Shown here one piece after another: positions 42,869 to 52,736 of a DNA stretch of 64,000 nucleotides (position 1 is its first letter; each line of letters begins with the position of its first letter). The stretch lies in NCBI GenBank assembly GCA_030432635.1, contig JAUIMB010000001.1, forward strand, positions 248,001 to 312,000. Direction: 5' to 3'. The DNA comes from Bacteroidia bacterium. Lineage in GTDB: Bacteria > Bacteroidota > Bacteroidia > Flavobacteriales > Flavobacteriaceae. The position numbers were made by a program, and so were the translations under genes. The notes beneath the pieces are model-generated. The model did no database searches and was not told the origin of the DNA. It was given only the letters and a program-made list of their open reading frames with translations.

Positions 42869-45337
42869 ATGTCTACAAAAACGCTCCTATGCCTCTTATC
42901 CTTTTTATGTGTCTCATTAACCTTTGCCCAAAAAGAAGTCGCTGTTTCTGGGACTGTCATTGATGCTGAAGACAAAACACCCTTAGAATATGCAACGATT
43001 TCTTTCTTCAACAAACAAGAAAACAAAATCGTTACAGGAGGAATAACTGATACGGAAGGCAAGTTCAAAATCGAAGTTCCTATTGGGACTTACGATGTTA
43101 AAGTCGAATACTTATCCTATAAAACGAAAACTTACGAAAACAAATCCATTGACAACGAGATAAATTTAGGGACTGTGGCTTTGTCTTTAAACTTAGAAGC
43201 TCTGGATGCAGTTGAGGTCATTGCCGAACGAACGACTGTAGAAATCAAATTAGACAAAAAAATCTATAATGTCGGAAAAGATCTCACTGTTCGAGGCGGT
43301 ACAGTGAGTGACGTTTTGGATAATGTGCCATCAGTATCTGTTGATGTTGAAGGTAATGTTGCCTTAAGAGGTAATGATGATGTTCGCATTTTAATTAATG
43401 GGAAACCATCGGGTTTAGTTGGTCTTAATTCCACTGAAGCTTTGCGTCAATTGCCAGCTGAAGCTATAGAACGTGTTGAAGTTATCACAGCACCTTCGGC
43501 TAGATATGATGCTGAAGGTACGGCTGGGATTTTAAATATCATCTTGAGACGAAGTAAACTTCAAGGGCTCAATGGAGCCATTACGGTGAATGCAGGCTAC
43601 CCAACTCAAGCAGGCGTTTCTGGAAATATAAATTTTAGGACTGGAGATTTTAATTTTTTCAACACCACAAGCTACAATTATAGAGAAATACCTGGCAACG
43701 CTTTCACTGATTCTGAATTTTTATCGTCTGGAGACCGCTTGCAGGAAACGCGAAATTTTGACCGTGAACGAAAAGGCCTCAATACAAACTTTGGAGTTGA
43801 ATGGTATATTACCGACAAAGCATCATTAACTACATCTGTTCAGTTTAGGGACAGCAACAATGCTCAGGACACTAATAACGATATCATTGAGTTTGACAAT
43901 TCTGAGAATGAAAATACTTTCAGAAACCGTTTGGATGCTGAAACCGAAGACGATAGAACCATTCAATATACTGTGAACTTCGACAAACAATTTGGAGAAG
44001 ATTTAGACCACCGATTGACTTTCAATTTTCAATATGAAGAAAGTACAGAATTGGAAAATTCAATGATTGAACAAAATGGTGATCCAAGGGAAGACGTTAC
44101 TACCGATGAAAGTCAGGATCGAATATTCCTTCAAAGTGATTATGTATTACCTGTAGGTGAAGTGAGTCAATTTGAACTAGGTTATCAAGGACGATTCTTA
44201 AACTTGGATACTGACTATACAGTCTTTTTAAAAGATGTGGACACAGATGTATTTGAACTAAACACTGGACTTTCCAATAGTTTGCTTTACAGGGAATATG
44301 TCAATGCCTTTTACTCTCAGTTTGGAAGCAAAATAGGTAAGAAATTCAGTTATCTATTCGGGTTGAGAATGGAAAATACTCGCATCACCATCGACCAAAA
44401 AACAAGTGGGCAATTTGACAGAAAAACTTATACCAGTCTCTTCCCTACCTTCAATCTAGCATACGAAATTAGCGAAGATGAAAACATCACCTTAGGATAC
44501 AATCGAAGAATAAGGAGACCACGTTCGCGATTTATCAATCCGTTTCCTTCGCGAAGTTCTGCCACAAATTTATTTCAAGGAAATCCAGATTTAGATCCGA
44601 GTTTCTCAAACACATTAGACTTAGGATATTACAAACGATTTAGTAGAAAGTTGTCACTAAATGGTTCTATTTATTATCAAAGAACCACTGATGCCATCGA
44701 TTTTCCAAATTTTAGCACTGGCGATTTCTTTGATTTCGACAATAATATTATCATCAATGAAAACGATCCTGAATTTGAAGATTACAATATTGAAGATTTA
44801 ACGCCAATCCTTAGACGTTCTCCTGTAAATTTAGCTACAAATGACCGTTATGGTTTTGAGTTTACATTGACCTATCGACCAAACAAAAAATGGAATATCA
44901 ATGGTAACTTCAATATTTTTCAATCCGTTACGGAAGGGGTATTCCAAGACCAGGACTTTGGAGCAGAAAATGTAAGTTGGTTTGCACGTCTAAACAATAA
45001 ATACACACTTCCAGGTAATATTGATTGGCAAACACGAATGAATTATAGAGGTCCGAGAGTCAATGCTCAAAACAAAAACAAGGGTATTTTCTCAATGGAT
45101 TTTGCTTTCAGCAAGGATTTATTTAAAGATAAGGCATCGTTAGCAATAAACGTAAGGGATGTATTCAATTCGAGAAAACGTATAAGTGAAACAAGCACAC
45201 CTACCTTTGTCTCTGACAGCGAATTCCAATGGAGAGAACGCACATTCAATCTTGCGTTCACCTATCGTTTCAATCAAAAGAAAAAGCGTGAACGCTCAGG
45301 AAGAGGTGATGGTGATGATTTTGACTTTGAAGGTTAA
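42869..45337 (+). CDS. Outer-membrane beta-barrel receptor with carboxypeptidase-regulatory-like domain
   Basis: Encodes 822 aa. A signal peptide ends near LTFAQ (residue 20). A carboxypeptidase-regulatory-like domain follows (about 25-110: VSGTVIDAEDKTPLEYATISFF). Then a plug (about 120-230: VRGGTVSDVLDNVPSVSVDVEGNVALRGNDDVRILINGKPS in parts) and an outer-membrane barrel of the OMP_b-brl_3 type ending FNLAFTYRFNQKKKRERSGRGDGDDFDFEG, with a charged tail after the last strand. Substrate unknown. It has no SusD-like partner, so it is not a polysaccharide utilisation pair. Ends at a bidirectional terminator. Confidence 0.9.
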   Translation: MSTKTLLCLLSFLCVSLTFAQKEVAVSGTVIDAEDKTPLEYATISFFNKQENKIVTGGITDTEGKFKIEVPIGTYDVKVEYLSYKTKTYENKSIDNEINLGTVALSLNLEALDAVEVIAERTTVEIKLDKKIYNVGKDLTVRGGTVSDVLDNVPSVSVDVEGNVALRGNDDVRILINGKPSGLVGLNSTEALRQLPAEAIERVEVITAPSARYDAEGTAGILNIILRRSKLQGLNGAITVNAGYPTQAGVSGNINFRTGDFNFFNTTSYNYREIPGNAFTDSEFLSSGDRLQETRNFDRERKGLNTNFGVEWYITDKASLTTSVQFRDSNNAQDTNNDIIEFDNSENENTFRNRLDAETEDDRTIQYTVNFDKQFGEDLDHRLTFNFQYEESTELENSMIEQNGDPREDVTTDESQDRIFLQSDYVLPVGEVSQFELGYQGRFLNLDTDYTVFLKDVDTDVFELNTGLSNSLLYREYVNAFYSQFGSKIGKKFSYLFGLRMENTRITIDQKTSGQFDRKTYTSLFPTFNLAYEISEDENITLGYNRRIRRPRSRFINPFPSRSSATNLFQGNPDLDPSFSNTLDLGYYKRFSRKLSLNGSIYYQRTTDAIDFPNFSTGDFFDFDNNIIINENDPEFEDYNIEDLTPILRRSPVNLATNDRYGFEFTLTYRPNKKWNINGNFNIFQSVTEGVFQDQDFGAENVSWFARLNNKYTLPGNIDWQTRMNYRGPRVNAQNKNKGIFSMDFAFSKDLFKDKASLAINVRDVFNSRKRISETSTPTFVSDSEFQWRERTFNLAFTYRFNQKKKRERSGRGDGDDFDFEG

Positions 45338-45400
45338 TGGCAGAACTGGATTTATGAGTTAAGTCAAAAATAGAGATTTACAGAAGAATATATAAAACAA

Positions 45401-45427
45401 AAAAGGAAACCAAATTGGTTTCCTTTT
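45401..45427. terminator. Bidirectional terminator between barrel gene and small membrane gene
   Basis: AAAAGGAAACCAA (45401-45413) and TTGGTTTCCTTTT (45415-45427) are perfect inverse copies; the ends of the A/T runs serve both strands. Confidence 0.85.
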
Positions 45428-45448
45428 CTTATATGTTTTTAGGATTTA

Positions 45449-45631
45449 TTAATGCAGTGATCCTTCACGCTTTGCCTTCTTCTCTGCTTTAATTTCTTTC
45501 ATACGCTCAATAAGTGAACCTGTAATCCAATAAGGAATAACAAAAGTCAATAAAAAAATCATCAACCAAAACCCTATTGTTAAAATGGTTAAAAATGCTA
45601 AAAATCCTAAATATTGGTCAAAATCAAACAT
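45449..45631 (-). CDS. Small single-helix membrane protein
   Basis: Encodes 60 aa. A hydrophobic stretch (FLAFLTILTIGFWLMIFLLTFVIPYWI, about residues 10-36), probably one long or two short helices, precedes a basic Lys-rich C-terminal helix (SLIERMKEIKAEKKAKRE). No family recognised. Its reality is supported by the strong hydrophobic signature, isolation between a terminator (45401-45427) and the fumC promoter region, and a Met start with no overlapping gene. Confidence 0.55.
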   Translation of the reverse strand: MFDFDQYLGFLAFLTILTIGFWLMIFLLTFVIPYWITGSLIERMKEIKAEKKAKREGSLH

Positions 45632-45829
45632 GCGTTTTTGTTTTATTATTGCAAAGATAGGATAAAGTGTTTTGTTTTACAATAGGAAATTCGACATTTA
45701 TTAACAGGTTATAAAGATTTTTGAGCTTCCTGTTAATCATCAAAAAATCTGCTCTACACTCATAACTCATTAAATCGATAATTGTTAAATATTTAGACTG
45801 AATTTCTATCAAATAGATATCAAATCAAC

Positions 45830-45837
45830 TAACTTTG
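45830..45837 (+). promoter_or_regulatory. Putative -7 element of fumC
   Basis: TAACTTTG matches TAnnTTTG, 27 bp before the ATG. The preceding region has TTTAGACTG near 45793 as a possible -33 element. Confidence 0.45.
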
Positions 45838-45864
45838 TAATATCATAAAAACACACTAGCAATT

Positions 45865-47262
45865 ATGAATTACAGAATAGAAAAAGACACCATGGGTGAG
45901 GTAAAAGTGCCTGCCGATAAACTTTGGGGAGCTCAAACCGAACGATCTCGCAACAACTTTAAAATTGGCACACCAGCATCAATGCCTTTGGAAATTGTAT
46001 ACGGATTTGCTTATCTAAAAAAAGCTGCAGCATATACCAATGCAGAGTTAGGTGTTTTGGATACTGAAAAACGCGACTTAATCGGTCAAGTTTGTGATGA
46101 AATCCTTGATGGAAAACACGATGATCAATTTCCGCTCGTCATTTGGCAAACAGGTTCTGGCACACAAAGCAATATGAATGTCAATGAAGTAATTGCCAAT
46201 CGAGCGCATCAACTTGCTGGAAAGGTTATTGGTGAAGGTGAAAAAACTATCCAGCCTAACGATGACGTAAATAAATCACAATCTTCAAATGATACCTTTC
46301 CGACAGGTATGCATATTGCGATCTATAAAAAAGTTGTGGAAACTACCATTTCGGGTGTTATACAACTGAGAAACACATTGCATAAAAAATCATTGGCCTT
46401 TAGTGACGTCGTAAAAATTGGACGTACGCACTTAATGGACGCAACACCGTTAACACTCGGACAAGAATTTTCGGGATATGTTTCCCAATTGGATCATGGA
46501 TTGAAAGCTTTGGAAAATACACTACCACATTTATCAGAATTAGCTTTAGGTGGCACAGCAGTAGGGACTGGACTCAATACACCAAAAGGTTACAGTGCTT
46601 TAGTTGCCGATTATATTGCAAAATTTACCGATTTGCCTTTTGTTTCTGCCGATAATAAGTTTGAGGCACTTGCGGCTCATGATGCACTTGTAGAAACACA
46701 TGGTGCTTTAAAACAATTAGCGGTTTCATTAAATAAGATTGCTAACGATATTAGAATGATGGCTTCAGGTCCAAGAAGTGGAATTGGAGAAATCATTATT
46801 CCTGCAAATGAACCAGGAAGCTCTATAATGCCCGGAAAAGTGAATCCTACACAGTGTGAAGCGTTAACAATGGTATGCGCACAAGTCATGGGAAATGATG
46901 TGGCTGTTACCGTTGGAGGCACTCAAGGACACTACGAACTCAACGTATTTAAACCAATGATGGCTGCCAACGTGTTGCAATCGGCTCAACTCATTGGAGA
47001 TGCTTGTGTTAGTTTTGAAGAACATTGTGCTTCTGGTATCGAACCTAACCATGCTGTCATTAAACAGCTGCTCAACAACTCATTGATGCTGGTAACTGCC
47101 CTAAATACTAAAATAGGATATTACAAGGCAGCTGAAATTGCCAATACTGCTCATAAAAATGGAACGACGCTTCGTGAAGAAGCCATCAATCTTGGTTATG
47201 TCACAGCCGAAGATTATGATGCTTGGGTAAAACCTGAAGACATGGTTGGCGAATTGAATTAA
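45865..47262 (+). CDS. fumC: Fumarate hydratase, class II
   Basis: Encodes 465 aa, the expected length. Iron-independent fumarase that interconverts fumarate and malate in the TCA cycle. Signatures: [15 protein letters not shown] near the N-terminus, [34 protein letters not shown], and the fumarase/aspartase signature [15 protein letters not shown] near residue 320. The C-terminal [22 protein letters not shown] is also conserved. Monocistronic, with weak hairpins (47264-47285 and 47288-47315) downstream. Confidence 0.97.
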   Translation: MNYRIEKDTMGEVKVPADKLWGAQTERSRNNFKIGTPASMPLEIVYGFAYLKKAAAYTNAELGVLDTEKRDLIGQVCDEILDGKHDDQFPLVIWQTGSGTQSNMNVNEVIANRAHQLAGKVIGEGEKTIQPNDDVNKSQSSNDTFPTGMHIAIYKKVVETTISGVIQLRNTLHKKSLAFSDVVKIGRTHLMDATPLTLGQEFSGYVSQLDHGLKALENTLPHLSELALGGTAVGTGLNTPKGYSALVADYIAKFTDLPFVSADNKFEALAAHDALVETHGALKQLAVSLNKIANDIRMMASGPRSGIGEIIIPANEPGSSIMPGKVNPTQCEALTMVCAQVMGNDVAVTVGGTQGHYELNVFKPMMAANVLQSAQLIGDACVSFEEHCASGIEPNHAVIKQLLNNSLMLVTALNTKIGYYKAAEIANTAHKNGTTLREEAINLGYVTAEDYDAWVKPEDMVGELN

Positions 47263-47342
47263 ACGATAAAACGCATAATTTATCGGTAAAACGTAAATTT
47301 GTCGACGTTTTTATCTATATTAGCCTTTAAAATAAAACAATT

Positions 47343-48758
47343 ATGAAAAAAGATTTACTCAGTTTTTTATGCTTAATTTTCCTTAGCAACCTCTTGGTAG
47401 CCCAGCCTTTTTCTAGTGTTCAAAACATTGATCCAAATACAGGGGAAGAACCCTATGAATTTGCATCAGGTGACCTAGATGGTGATGGTGATATCGATCT
47501 TGTAATGGCTACCTATTTTTATAATGATGGAACACCTGCTACAGATTATATCAAATGGTATAAAAACGATGGAAGCGGTAACTTTTCGATTGAACCGACA
47601 ATTTCTTCATCGGTACAATGGGTTGATGGACTTACAGTTGCCAACATTGATGGACAGTACGGAATGGATATTATTGTAACATCTTCGAATGAAGGCTTAT
47701 CGTATTATTTAAGTAATGCTGCAGGTGGCTTTGATTCTGCAGTAACCGTAGACGGAACGTTAATTGGTCCTGGTCAGGTAGTAGCAGGAGATATCAATTT
47801 AGATGGTCATATGGATATTGCCACTATTGCGTTTAATGAAAACAAAACAGCATGGTATGCTGGTGATGGAACAGGAAATTTTACTGCACAACCAGATATT
47901 GAAAATGGTACAGGAAATGGCACATTGTATGTGGATCTAGGTGATTTTGATGGTGATACTGATTTAGATGCTGTGGTAACCTATTTCAACACACAATCTA
48001 TAGAAATTTATTACAATCAATATATCGAAAGTGGATCTACTGCTGTATCATGGATTAAAGATATTGTTACAGTTGATTCAGGAAATAGCTATCTTTTTGA
48101 TGTTGAATTCGCAGATGTAAATAATGATGGTGTGATGGATGTTATTTCTGTAGATAATGTATCAGGAACAGTAGAATGGTATTCTAAAATAAAAAATGGT
48201 GCCTCTACAGCTAATACCATCTCTGATGATACTATAATTGATAGACCAGCTGTTACTGTTGTTGCCGATATTAATAATGATGGATTCAATGATGTCATTC
48301 TTACTGATGGTGGTGCCATTGATGATGCGATCATTTTCTTTGCTGGTAACAATAATGCTAGCCCTAGTACTACACCAACACTCATTGCGGACAACAACTT
48401 TCAAATGTATGATTTTACAGTTGATGACTATGATGGAGATGGAGACAAAGATGTTGCCTCTGTAGGTTATTTTTCCGATACTGTGTTTTGGTATGAAAAT
48501 GAATTAGTTACGCTAGGTATTTCAGAATTTGATTCCGAATCTCTAATCATACACCCAAATCCAGCGACTAACCAACTTACTTTTTCAGGTGATTTTAATG
48601 AAACTCTTGAAATTTCTGTATTAAATGCACTTGGACAAACTGTTTTGAATGATAAAGTTTCAAGAGGTGACCAATTAGATGTTTCCAGTTTATCCGACGG
48701 CATTTATATCATTAAAGACAACAATTCTGATATGACAAAAAAGTTTATCAAACAATAG
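47343..48758 (+). CDS. T9SS-secreted FG-GAP/VCBS repeat protein (first of a tandem pair)
   Basis: Encodes 471 aa. Signal peptide to about residue 20 (LVAQPFSS). The body is a series of FG-GAP/VCBS blades of about 55-60 residues with Asp-rich calcium loops (DLDGDGDIDLVMA, DINLDGHMDIATI, DFDGDTDLDAVVT, DVNNDGVMDVISV, DINNDGFNDVILT, DYDGDGDKDVASV), probably a beta-propeller. The C-terminal about 70 residues (LIIHPNPATNQLTFSG, ending KKFIKQ) are a type A T9SS sorting domain, so the product is sent to the cell surface or medium. Paralogous to the gene at 48835. Ligand unknown. Confidence 0.92.
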   Translation: MKKDLLSFLCLIFLSNLLVAQPFSSVQNIDPNTGEEPYEFASGDLDGDGDIDLVMATYFYNDGTPATDYIKWYKNDGSGNFSIEPTISSSVQWVDGLTVANIDGQYGMDIIVTSSNEGLSYYLSNAAGGFDSAVTVDGTLIGPGQVVAGDINLDGHMDIATIAFNENKTAWYAGDGTGNFTAQPDIENGTGNGTLYVDLGDFDGDTDLDAVVTYFNTQSIEIYYNQYIESGSTAVSWIKDIVTVDSGNSYLFDVEFADVNNDGVMDVISVDNVSGTVEWYSKIKNGASTANTISDDTIIDRPAVTVVADINNDGFNDVILTDGGAIDDAIIFFAGNNNASPSTTPTLIADNNFQMYDFTVDDYDGDGDKDVASVGYFSDTVFWYENELVTLGISEFDSESLIIHPNPATNQLTFSGDFNETLEISVLNALGQTVLNDKVSRGDQLDVSSLSDGIYIIKDNNSDMTKKFIKQ

Positions 48759-48781
48759 TATATATTCATCTTATTCTAACT

Positions 48782-48820
48782 AACAAGCAGGTGAATTCGT
48801 TTACTTGCTTGTTTTGTTTT
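48782..48820 (+). terminator. Terminator between the two FG-GAP genes
   Basis: AACAAGCA (48782-48789) and TGCTTGTT (48806-48813), with a T-rich tail. It suggests separate transcription of the two paralogues. Confidence 0.65.
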
Positions 48821-48834
48821 TACTCCTAATTATC

Positions 48835-50241
48835 ATGTATAAACATTTCTTTTACAGCTTTTTTTTACTCTTTACAAGCTTTAATGTGTTGGCTCAAACA
48901 ACATTTAATAAATCGCAATCTATTGCATTGCCGCTTCCTGGTGGAAATGCGCCTTACAATATTGCTTCGGGTTTAATCAATGATGACACCTATGTCGATT
49001 TAGTTATTAGTACAACCATAGGAAGTACAGTCTATTGGTTAGAAAATGATGGTGCAGGACAATTTACGCTACAAACTACTCCAATTGGTACACTAAATAA
49101 TGCTGGTGGTGTGGCTATTGCCGACTTAAATAATGATGGTTTTAATGACGTGGTATCGACTTCTTCCGCTGACGGAAAATTAGTTTGGTATGCTAATGAT
49201 GGACTAGGAAATTTTGGTACTGAACAAATCATCTCAGCAACCATCGACGGTCCAGGGCAAGTCTATGTAAGAACTATAGATAATGATGCAACATTGGATG
49301 TTGCTGTGGCTGCATATACAGGAAATGAAGTGATTTGGTTTGCCAATAATGGCTCAGGAACTTTTGGACCGAAAAACATCATTGATAATACTATTACTAG
49401 TCCTGGTGCTTTCGCCATGAGAGACATTGATTTTGATGGTGATATTGATAGTGTCATTGCTAATGCTGTAAGCTTCGGAATACCGAACGACTGTCGAATT
49501 GAAGTTTTTTATAACGATGGTAATGGCAACTTTACCCCAGACACTAATGTGGTTTCATTAAATACAAAAGACTATATTTTTAGTATAATGGCCGAAGATG
49601 TAGATAATGACTCTAGTTTAGACATTTTAGTGACCGATATAACTGGCAGTGCTTCTTGGTTCAAAAGAACACAAATTGCTCCAGGAACAGCAACCTATAC
49701 CGAAACTGTATTAAGTACTAGCATCGCGAATCCTGCATGTTTAGATTTGCGAGATTTAGACAATGATAATTTAAGAGACTTTGTACTTACGAGTGCAACT
49801 TCTGGAAGTGGAAATGACATTGTTTGGTTTAAAAGTGACGGTATTGGAGGTTTCGGTCCAGAACAAGTTATTGATGATACGCAAAGTCAAGCCTATACCA
49901 TTACGTTTGCAGATTTTGAAAATGATGGCGATTTAGACATCTCAACAATAGCCTATAATGATGATAGCGTCAATGTATTCGAAAATGAAACCTTTACACT
50001 TTCAGTATCAGATCTCGAATTATCAAACCTTGTGGTTTATCCAAATCCTACCGAAGGAACACTCCATTTTAAAGGACTTTCAGCAGCGACTACAATATCA
50101 ATCTTTAATAGTCTTGGCAAACTTGTTAAAACTCAAGAGATTCAATTACATGAACCACTAGATATTTCAGATATTGAAAATGGGATATATCTTATACGGT
50201 TTAACGATACGGATATGAAGATGAAGTTTATCAAAAAATAG
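48835..50241 (+). CDS. T9SS-secreted FG-GAP/VCBS repeat protein (second of a tandem pair)
   Basis: Encodes 468 aa from ATG 48835. A TTG start at 48805 would lie inside the terminator stem of the previous gene and is rejected. Signal peptide MYKHFFYSFFLLFTSFNVLAQ. FG-GAP/VCBS blades with Asp-rich loops (DLNNDGFNDVVST, DIDFDGDIDSVIA, DVDNDSSLDILVT, DLDNDNLRDFVLT, DFENDGDLDISTI). C-terminal type A sorting domain (LVVYPNPTEGTLHFKG, ending KFIKK). Several loops have lost Asp residues found in the first paralogue, so calcium binding may be weaker. Likely surface adhesion or interaction role, inferred. Confidence 0.92.
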   Translation: MYKHFFYSFFLLFTSFNVLAQTTFNKSQSIALPLPGGNAPYNIASGLINDDTYVDLVISTTIGSTVYWLENDGAGQFTLQTTPIGTLNNAGGVAIADLNNDGFNDVVSTSSADGKLVWYANDGLGNFGTEQIISATIDGPGQVYVRTIDNDATLDVAVAAYTGNEVIWFANNGSGTFGPKNIIDNTITSPGAFAMRDIDFDGDIDSVIANAVSFGIPNDCRIEVFYNDGNGNFTPDTNVVSLNTKDYIFSIMAEDVDNDSSLDILVTDITGSASWFKRTQIAPGTATYTETVLSTSIANPACLDLRDLDNDNLRDFVLTSATSGSGNDIVWFKSDGIGGFGPEQVIDDTQSQAYTITFADFENDGDLDISTIAYNDDSVNVFENETFTLSVSDLELSNLVVYPNPTEGTLHFKGLSAATTISIFNSLGKLVKTQEIQLHEPLDISDIENGIYLIRFNDTDMKMKFIKK

Positions 50242-50303
50242 ACGCTATTAAAACTCCTATTTTAGATTAACTTTATGCAATATTTATATTCAATATTATT
50301 AAT

Positions 50304-51539
50304 ATGTCTATTCTCATTACCAACATCAAGGAATTATTACAAGTCAGGGAAACTAACGTGACCATCGTTAAGGGAAAGGACATGAAGGTCCTACCTACCC
50401 TAAAAAATGCTTATTTGTTAGTTGAACATGATACTATCGTCGAATTTGGCTCTATGGAAGATATCGATGGCATTGAAGCAGACGAGACGATTGATGCAAC
50501 AGGAAAGATTGTCTTACCTACATGGTGTGATTCGCATACACATATCGCTTATGCTGGTGATAGAACTCAAGAATTTGTGGATCGAATTAATGGCTTATCG
50601 TATGAGGCTATTGCACAACGAGGTGGTGGTATCTTGAACTCTGCGGAAAAGCTTCAGAACAGCTCAGAGGATGAATTGTATGAACAAGCCGCAAAGCGTC
50701 TAACCGAAGTGATAAAGATGGGTACAGGTGTGATCGAAATTAAATCTGGTTACGGACTTACTGTCGATGCCGAACTGAAGATGTTGCGTGTCATCAAACG
50801 TTTAAAGCACGATTTTCCAATAGAAATCAAGTCTACATTATTAGCAGCACATGCCATTCCGAAGACCTATAAAGATAACAAAAAAGGGTTTATTGATCTG
50901 GTTGTCAATGATATGATTCCAAAAGTCGCCAATTCGCATTTGGCAGAATTTATTGATGTGTTCTGTGAAAAGGGATACTTTGATTTAGAGGATACCGAAC
51001 GCATTCTCGAAGCCGCAAAAGCCCATCGCTTAATTCCGAAAATTCATGTCAACCAATTCAATGCTTTTGGAGGTGTGGCACTAGCAGTTAAGCATGATGC
51101 ATTATCAGTGGATCATTTGGAGGAAATGAATCCAGATGATATTGCCGCTTTGCAAAATTCCAAAACCATGCCTGTTGCTTTACCATCGTGCTCATATTTT
51201 TTAAGCATTCCATATACACCAGGACGTGATATTATAGATGCAGGATTACCATTGGCATTGGCGACAGATTACAATCCAGGATCAACACCTTCAGGCAACA
51301 TGAACTTTGTGGTGGCTACGGCATGCATTAAAATGAAACTCACTCCAGAAGAAGCCATAAATGCGGCAACTATCAATGGTGCGTATGCTCTAGGTGTTTC
51401 TAATCGCTACGGAAGTATTTGCAGAGGCAAAAAAGCCAGTTTCATGATTACCAAAGCCATACCAAGTTATGCGTATTTACCTTATGCTTTTGGTGACAAT
51501 CTCATTGAAACAGTAGTGATTAATGGACAAGTATTTTAA
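50304..51539 (+). CDS. hutI: Imidazolonepropionase
   Basis: Encodes 411 aa. Zinc amidohydrolase of histidine degradation; converts imidazolone-5-propionate to N-formimino-glutamate. Metal-binding DSHTHIAYAGDR near residue 78, the ERGGGI-like substrate loop IAQRGGGILNSAE, EIKSGYGL (about 150), and the late zinc Asp in ATDYNPGSTPSGNM match HutI. Cytoplasmic. The next hut gene (hutG, 52737) is on the same strand, but an opposing coiled-coil gene and a terminator lie between, so the two are not one transcript. Confidence 0.96.
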   Translation: MSILITNIKELLQVRETNVTIVKGKDMKVLPTLKNAYLLVEHDTIVEFGSMEDIDGIEADETIDATGKIVLPTWCDSHTHIAYAGDRTQEFVDRINGLSYEAIAQRGGGILNSAEKLQNSSEDELYEQAAKRLTEVIKMGTGVIEIKSGYGLTVDAELKMLRVIKRLKHDFPIEIKSTLLAAHAIPKTYKDNKKGFIDLVVNDMIPKVANSHLAEFIDVFCEKGYFDLEDTERILEAAKAHRLIPKIHVNQFNAFGGVALAVKHDALSVDHLEEMNPDDIAALQNSKTMPVALPSCSYFLSIPYTPGRDIIDAGLPLALATDYNPGSTPSGNMNFVVATACIKMKLTPEEAINAATINGAYALGVSNRYGSICRGKKASFMITKAIPSYAYLPYAFGDNLIETVVINGQVF

Positions 51540-51670
51540 GACATGCTCTTATTTCCTTTATCGAAAAATATTGAACCAAATTGGTAAGGTTACTGAAGAG
51601 GCATCATCTATAACTTTTATCTGCCCTATTAAATCAAGACAACTTGCATCCCAAACTTTCGACATAAAAA

Positions 51671-51705
51671 AAAATCCGGAAGCTAACCTCATACTTCCGG
51701 ATTTT
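51671..51705. terminator. Bidirectional terminator between hutI and the coiled-coil gene
   Basis: Perfect 12-bp arms AAAATCCGGAAG (51671-51682) and CTTCCGGATTTT (51694-51705), 29 bp from the stop of the minus-strand gene and 132 bp after hutI. Confidence 0.85.
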
Positions 51706-51733
51706 CAATCATAATCAATCAATCAAAACTAAA

Positions 51734-52615
51734 TCATTTCATCGTGAATTCTGATGTAGATATCAGTTCTCTTTCATTGAAAACATTCACGACATAACGT
51801 CCTTTTTCAAATTCTTCATTAGGTGAAACAAACTCACAAATGTTCAGGTTTCTGTTCTCATAATTGAACTTACTCACCAAGCTGTAATTTAAGACGGTAT
51901 CGTCAAATTGAATTTGTTCATTAGCACCTAAAACATTGTTCTTTGGATCTAATACCTGAATGTATAGTTCCTTATCTCCTGCTCCAACCAATGCGTTTTT
52001 GGCAACGGTGTAGCACACTCTAATTTTATCACTACGTCTAGCACGCTCAGTAGGAATCAACTTTCCTGAACTTCTTTCTATGACACCAAAACCTTTCAAG
52101 CCAACAGTCTGTAATACCGCTGCATTTTCAACAACTTCAGCCAATTGGGTGTTTTGAACCAAAAGGGAATCGGTAAAAACGGCACGTTCAGCCAATTGCA
52201 CTGTAGTGCTATCAAGTGTTGATGCAAGCAACGAATTCTCGACTTTGAGCTTATCATTTTCTGTCATCAATACTTCCATCTCCTCTTGTAAGGCCAAGAA
52301 TTTCTTCTTGTATCTCCACAAACTGTTCACACTGTTTTGGGATATCTTTAAAGAATCCATTAATCCTTGGATACGCTCTCTAGCTTCAACCAAATTTTGA
52401 TTGGCCACCTCATTTTCACCAATAGCAACATCATACTGTTTAGCCATTGTACTCAAGTCTGCCATGACCTGCTCTTTCTCTCTTGTGAGTGTTTCTTCGT
52501 TTTCTTTTTTCTCTTTATAAAGCTTTGAGGTGTAGAATCCTGTTCCCAAGAACAAGGCCAATAATATTCCTAAAGCAATCTTTAATCCTGTACTTTTACT
52601 GTTTGAATTTTCCAT
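51734..52615 (-). CDS. Membrane-anchored coiled-coil protein of unknown function
   Basis: Encodes 293 aa. A signal anchor (about residues 10-28, ALGILLALFLGTGFY), a long heptad-rich coiled coil (about 35-165), and a C-terminal beta-rich periplasmic domain (VGLKGFGVIERSSGKLIPTERAR, NICEFVSPNEEFEKGRYVVNVFNE). Proteins of this type are often mislabelled as ParA-like; no nucleotide-binding motif is present here. It is monocistronic with its own terminator. I cannot name a family. Confidence 0.75.
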   Translation of the reverse strand: MENSNSKSTGLKIALGILLALFLGTGFYTSKLYKEKKENEETLTREKEQVMADLSTMAKQYDVAIGENEVANQNLVEARERIQGLMDSLKISQNSVNSLWRYKKKFLALQEEMEVLMTENDKLKVENSLLASTLDSTTVQLAERAVFTDSLLVQNTQLAEVVENAAVLQTVGLKGFGVIERSSGKLIPTERARRSDKIRVCYTVAKNALVGAGDKELYIQVLDPKNNVLGANEQIQFDDTVLNYSLVSKFNYENRNLNICEFVSPNEEFEKGRYVVNVFNERELISTSEFTMK

Positions 52616-52736
52616 AAGTTAAAACGTTGTTTTTTGGTTACACAACAATTATTTTATTTCTAGAATAATTGTCGTCGGTTAAAATCGAAAATAAAAAAAT
52701 CTGTACTTTTAAATCATTAAAAAATGGTTTTTCTAA

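Noticed and set aside
47460-50000. CRISPR-like or tandem DNA repeats in the FG-GAP genes
   Set aside because: The repetition is at the protein level (Asp-rich loops), with no regular spacers or identical DNA repeats.
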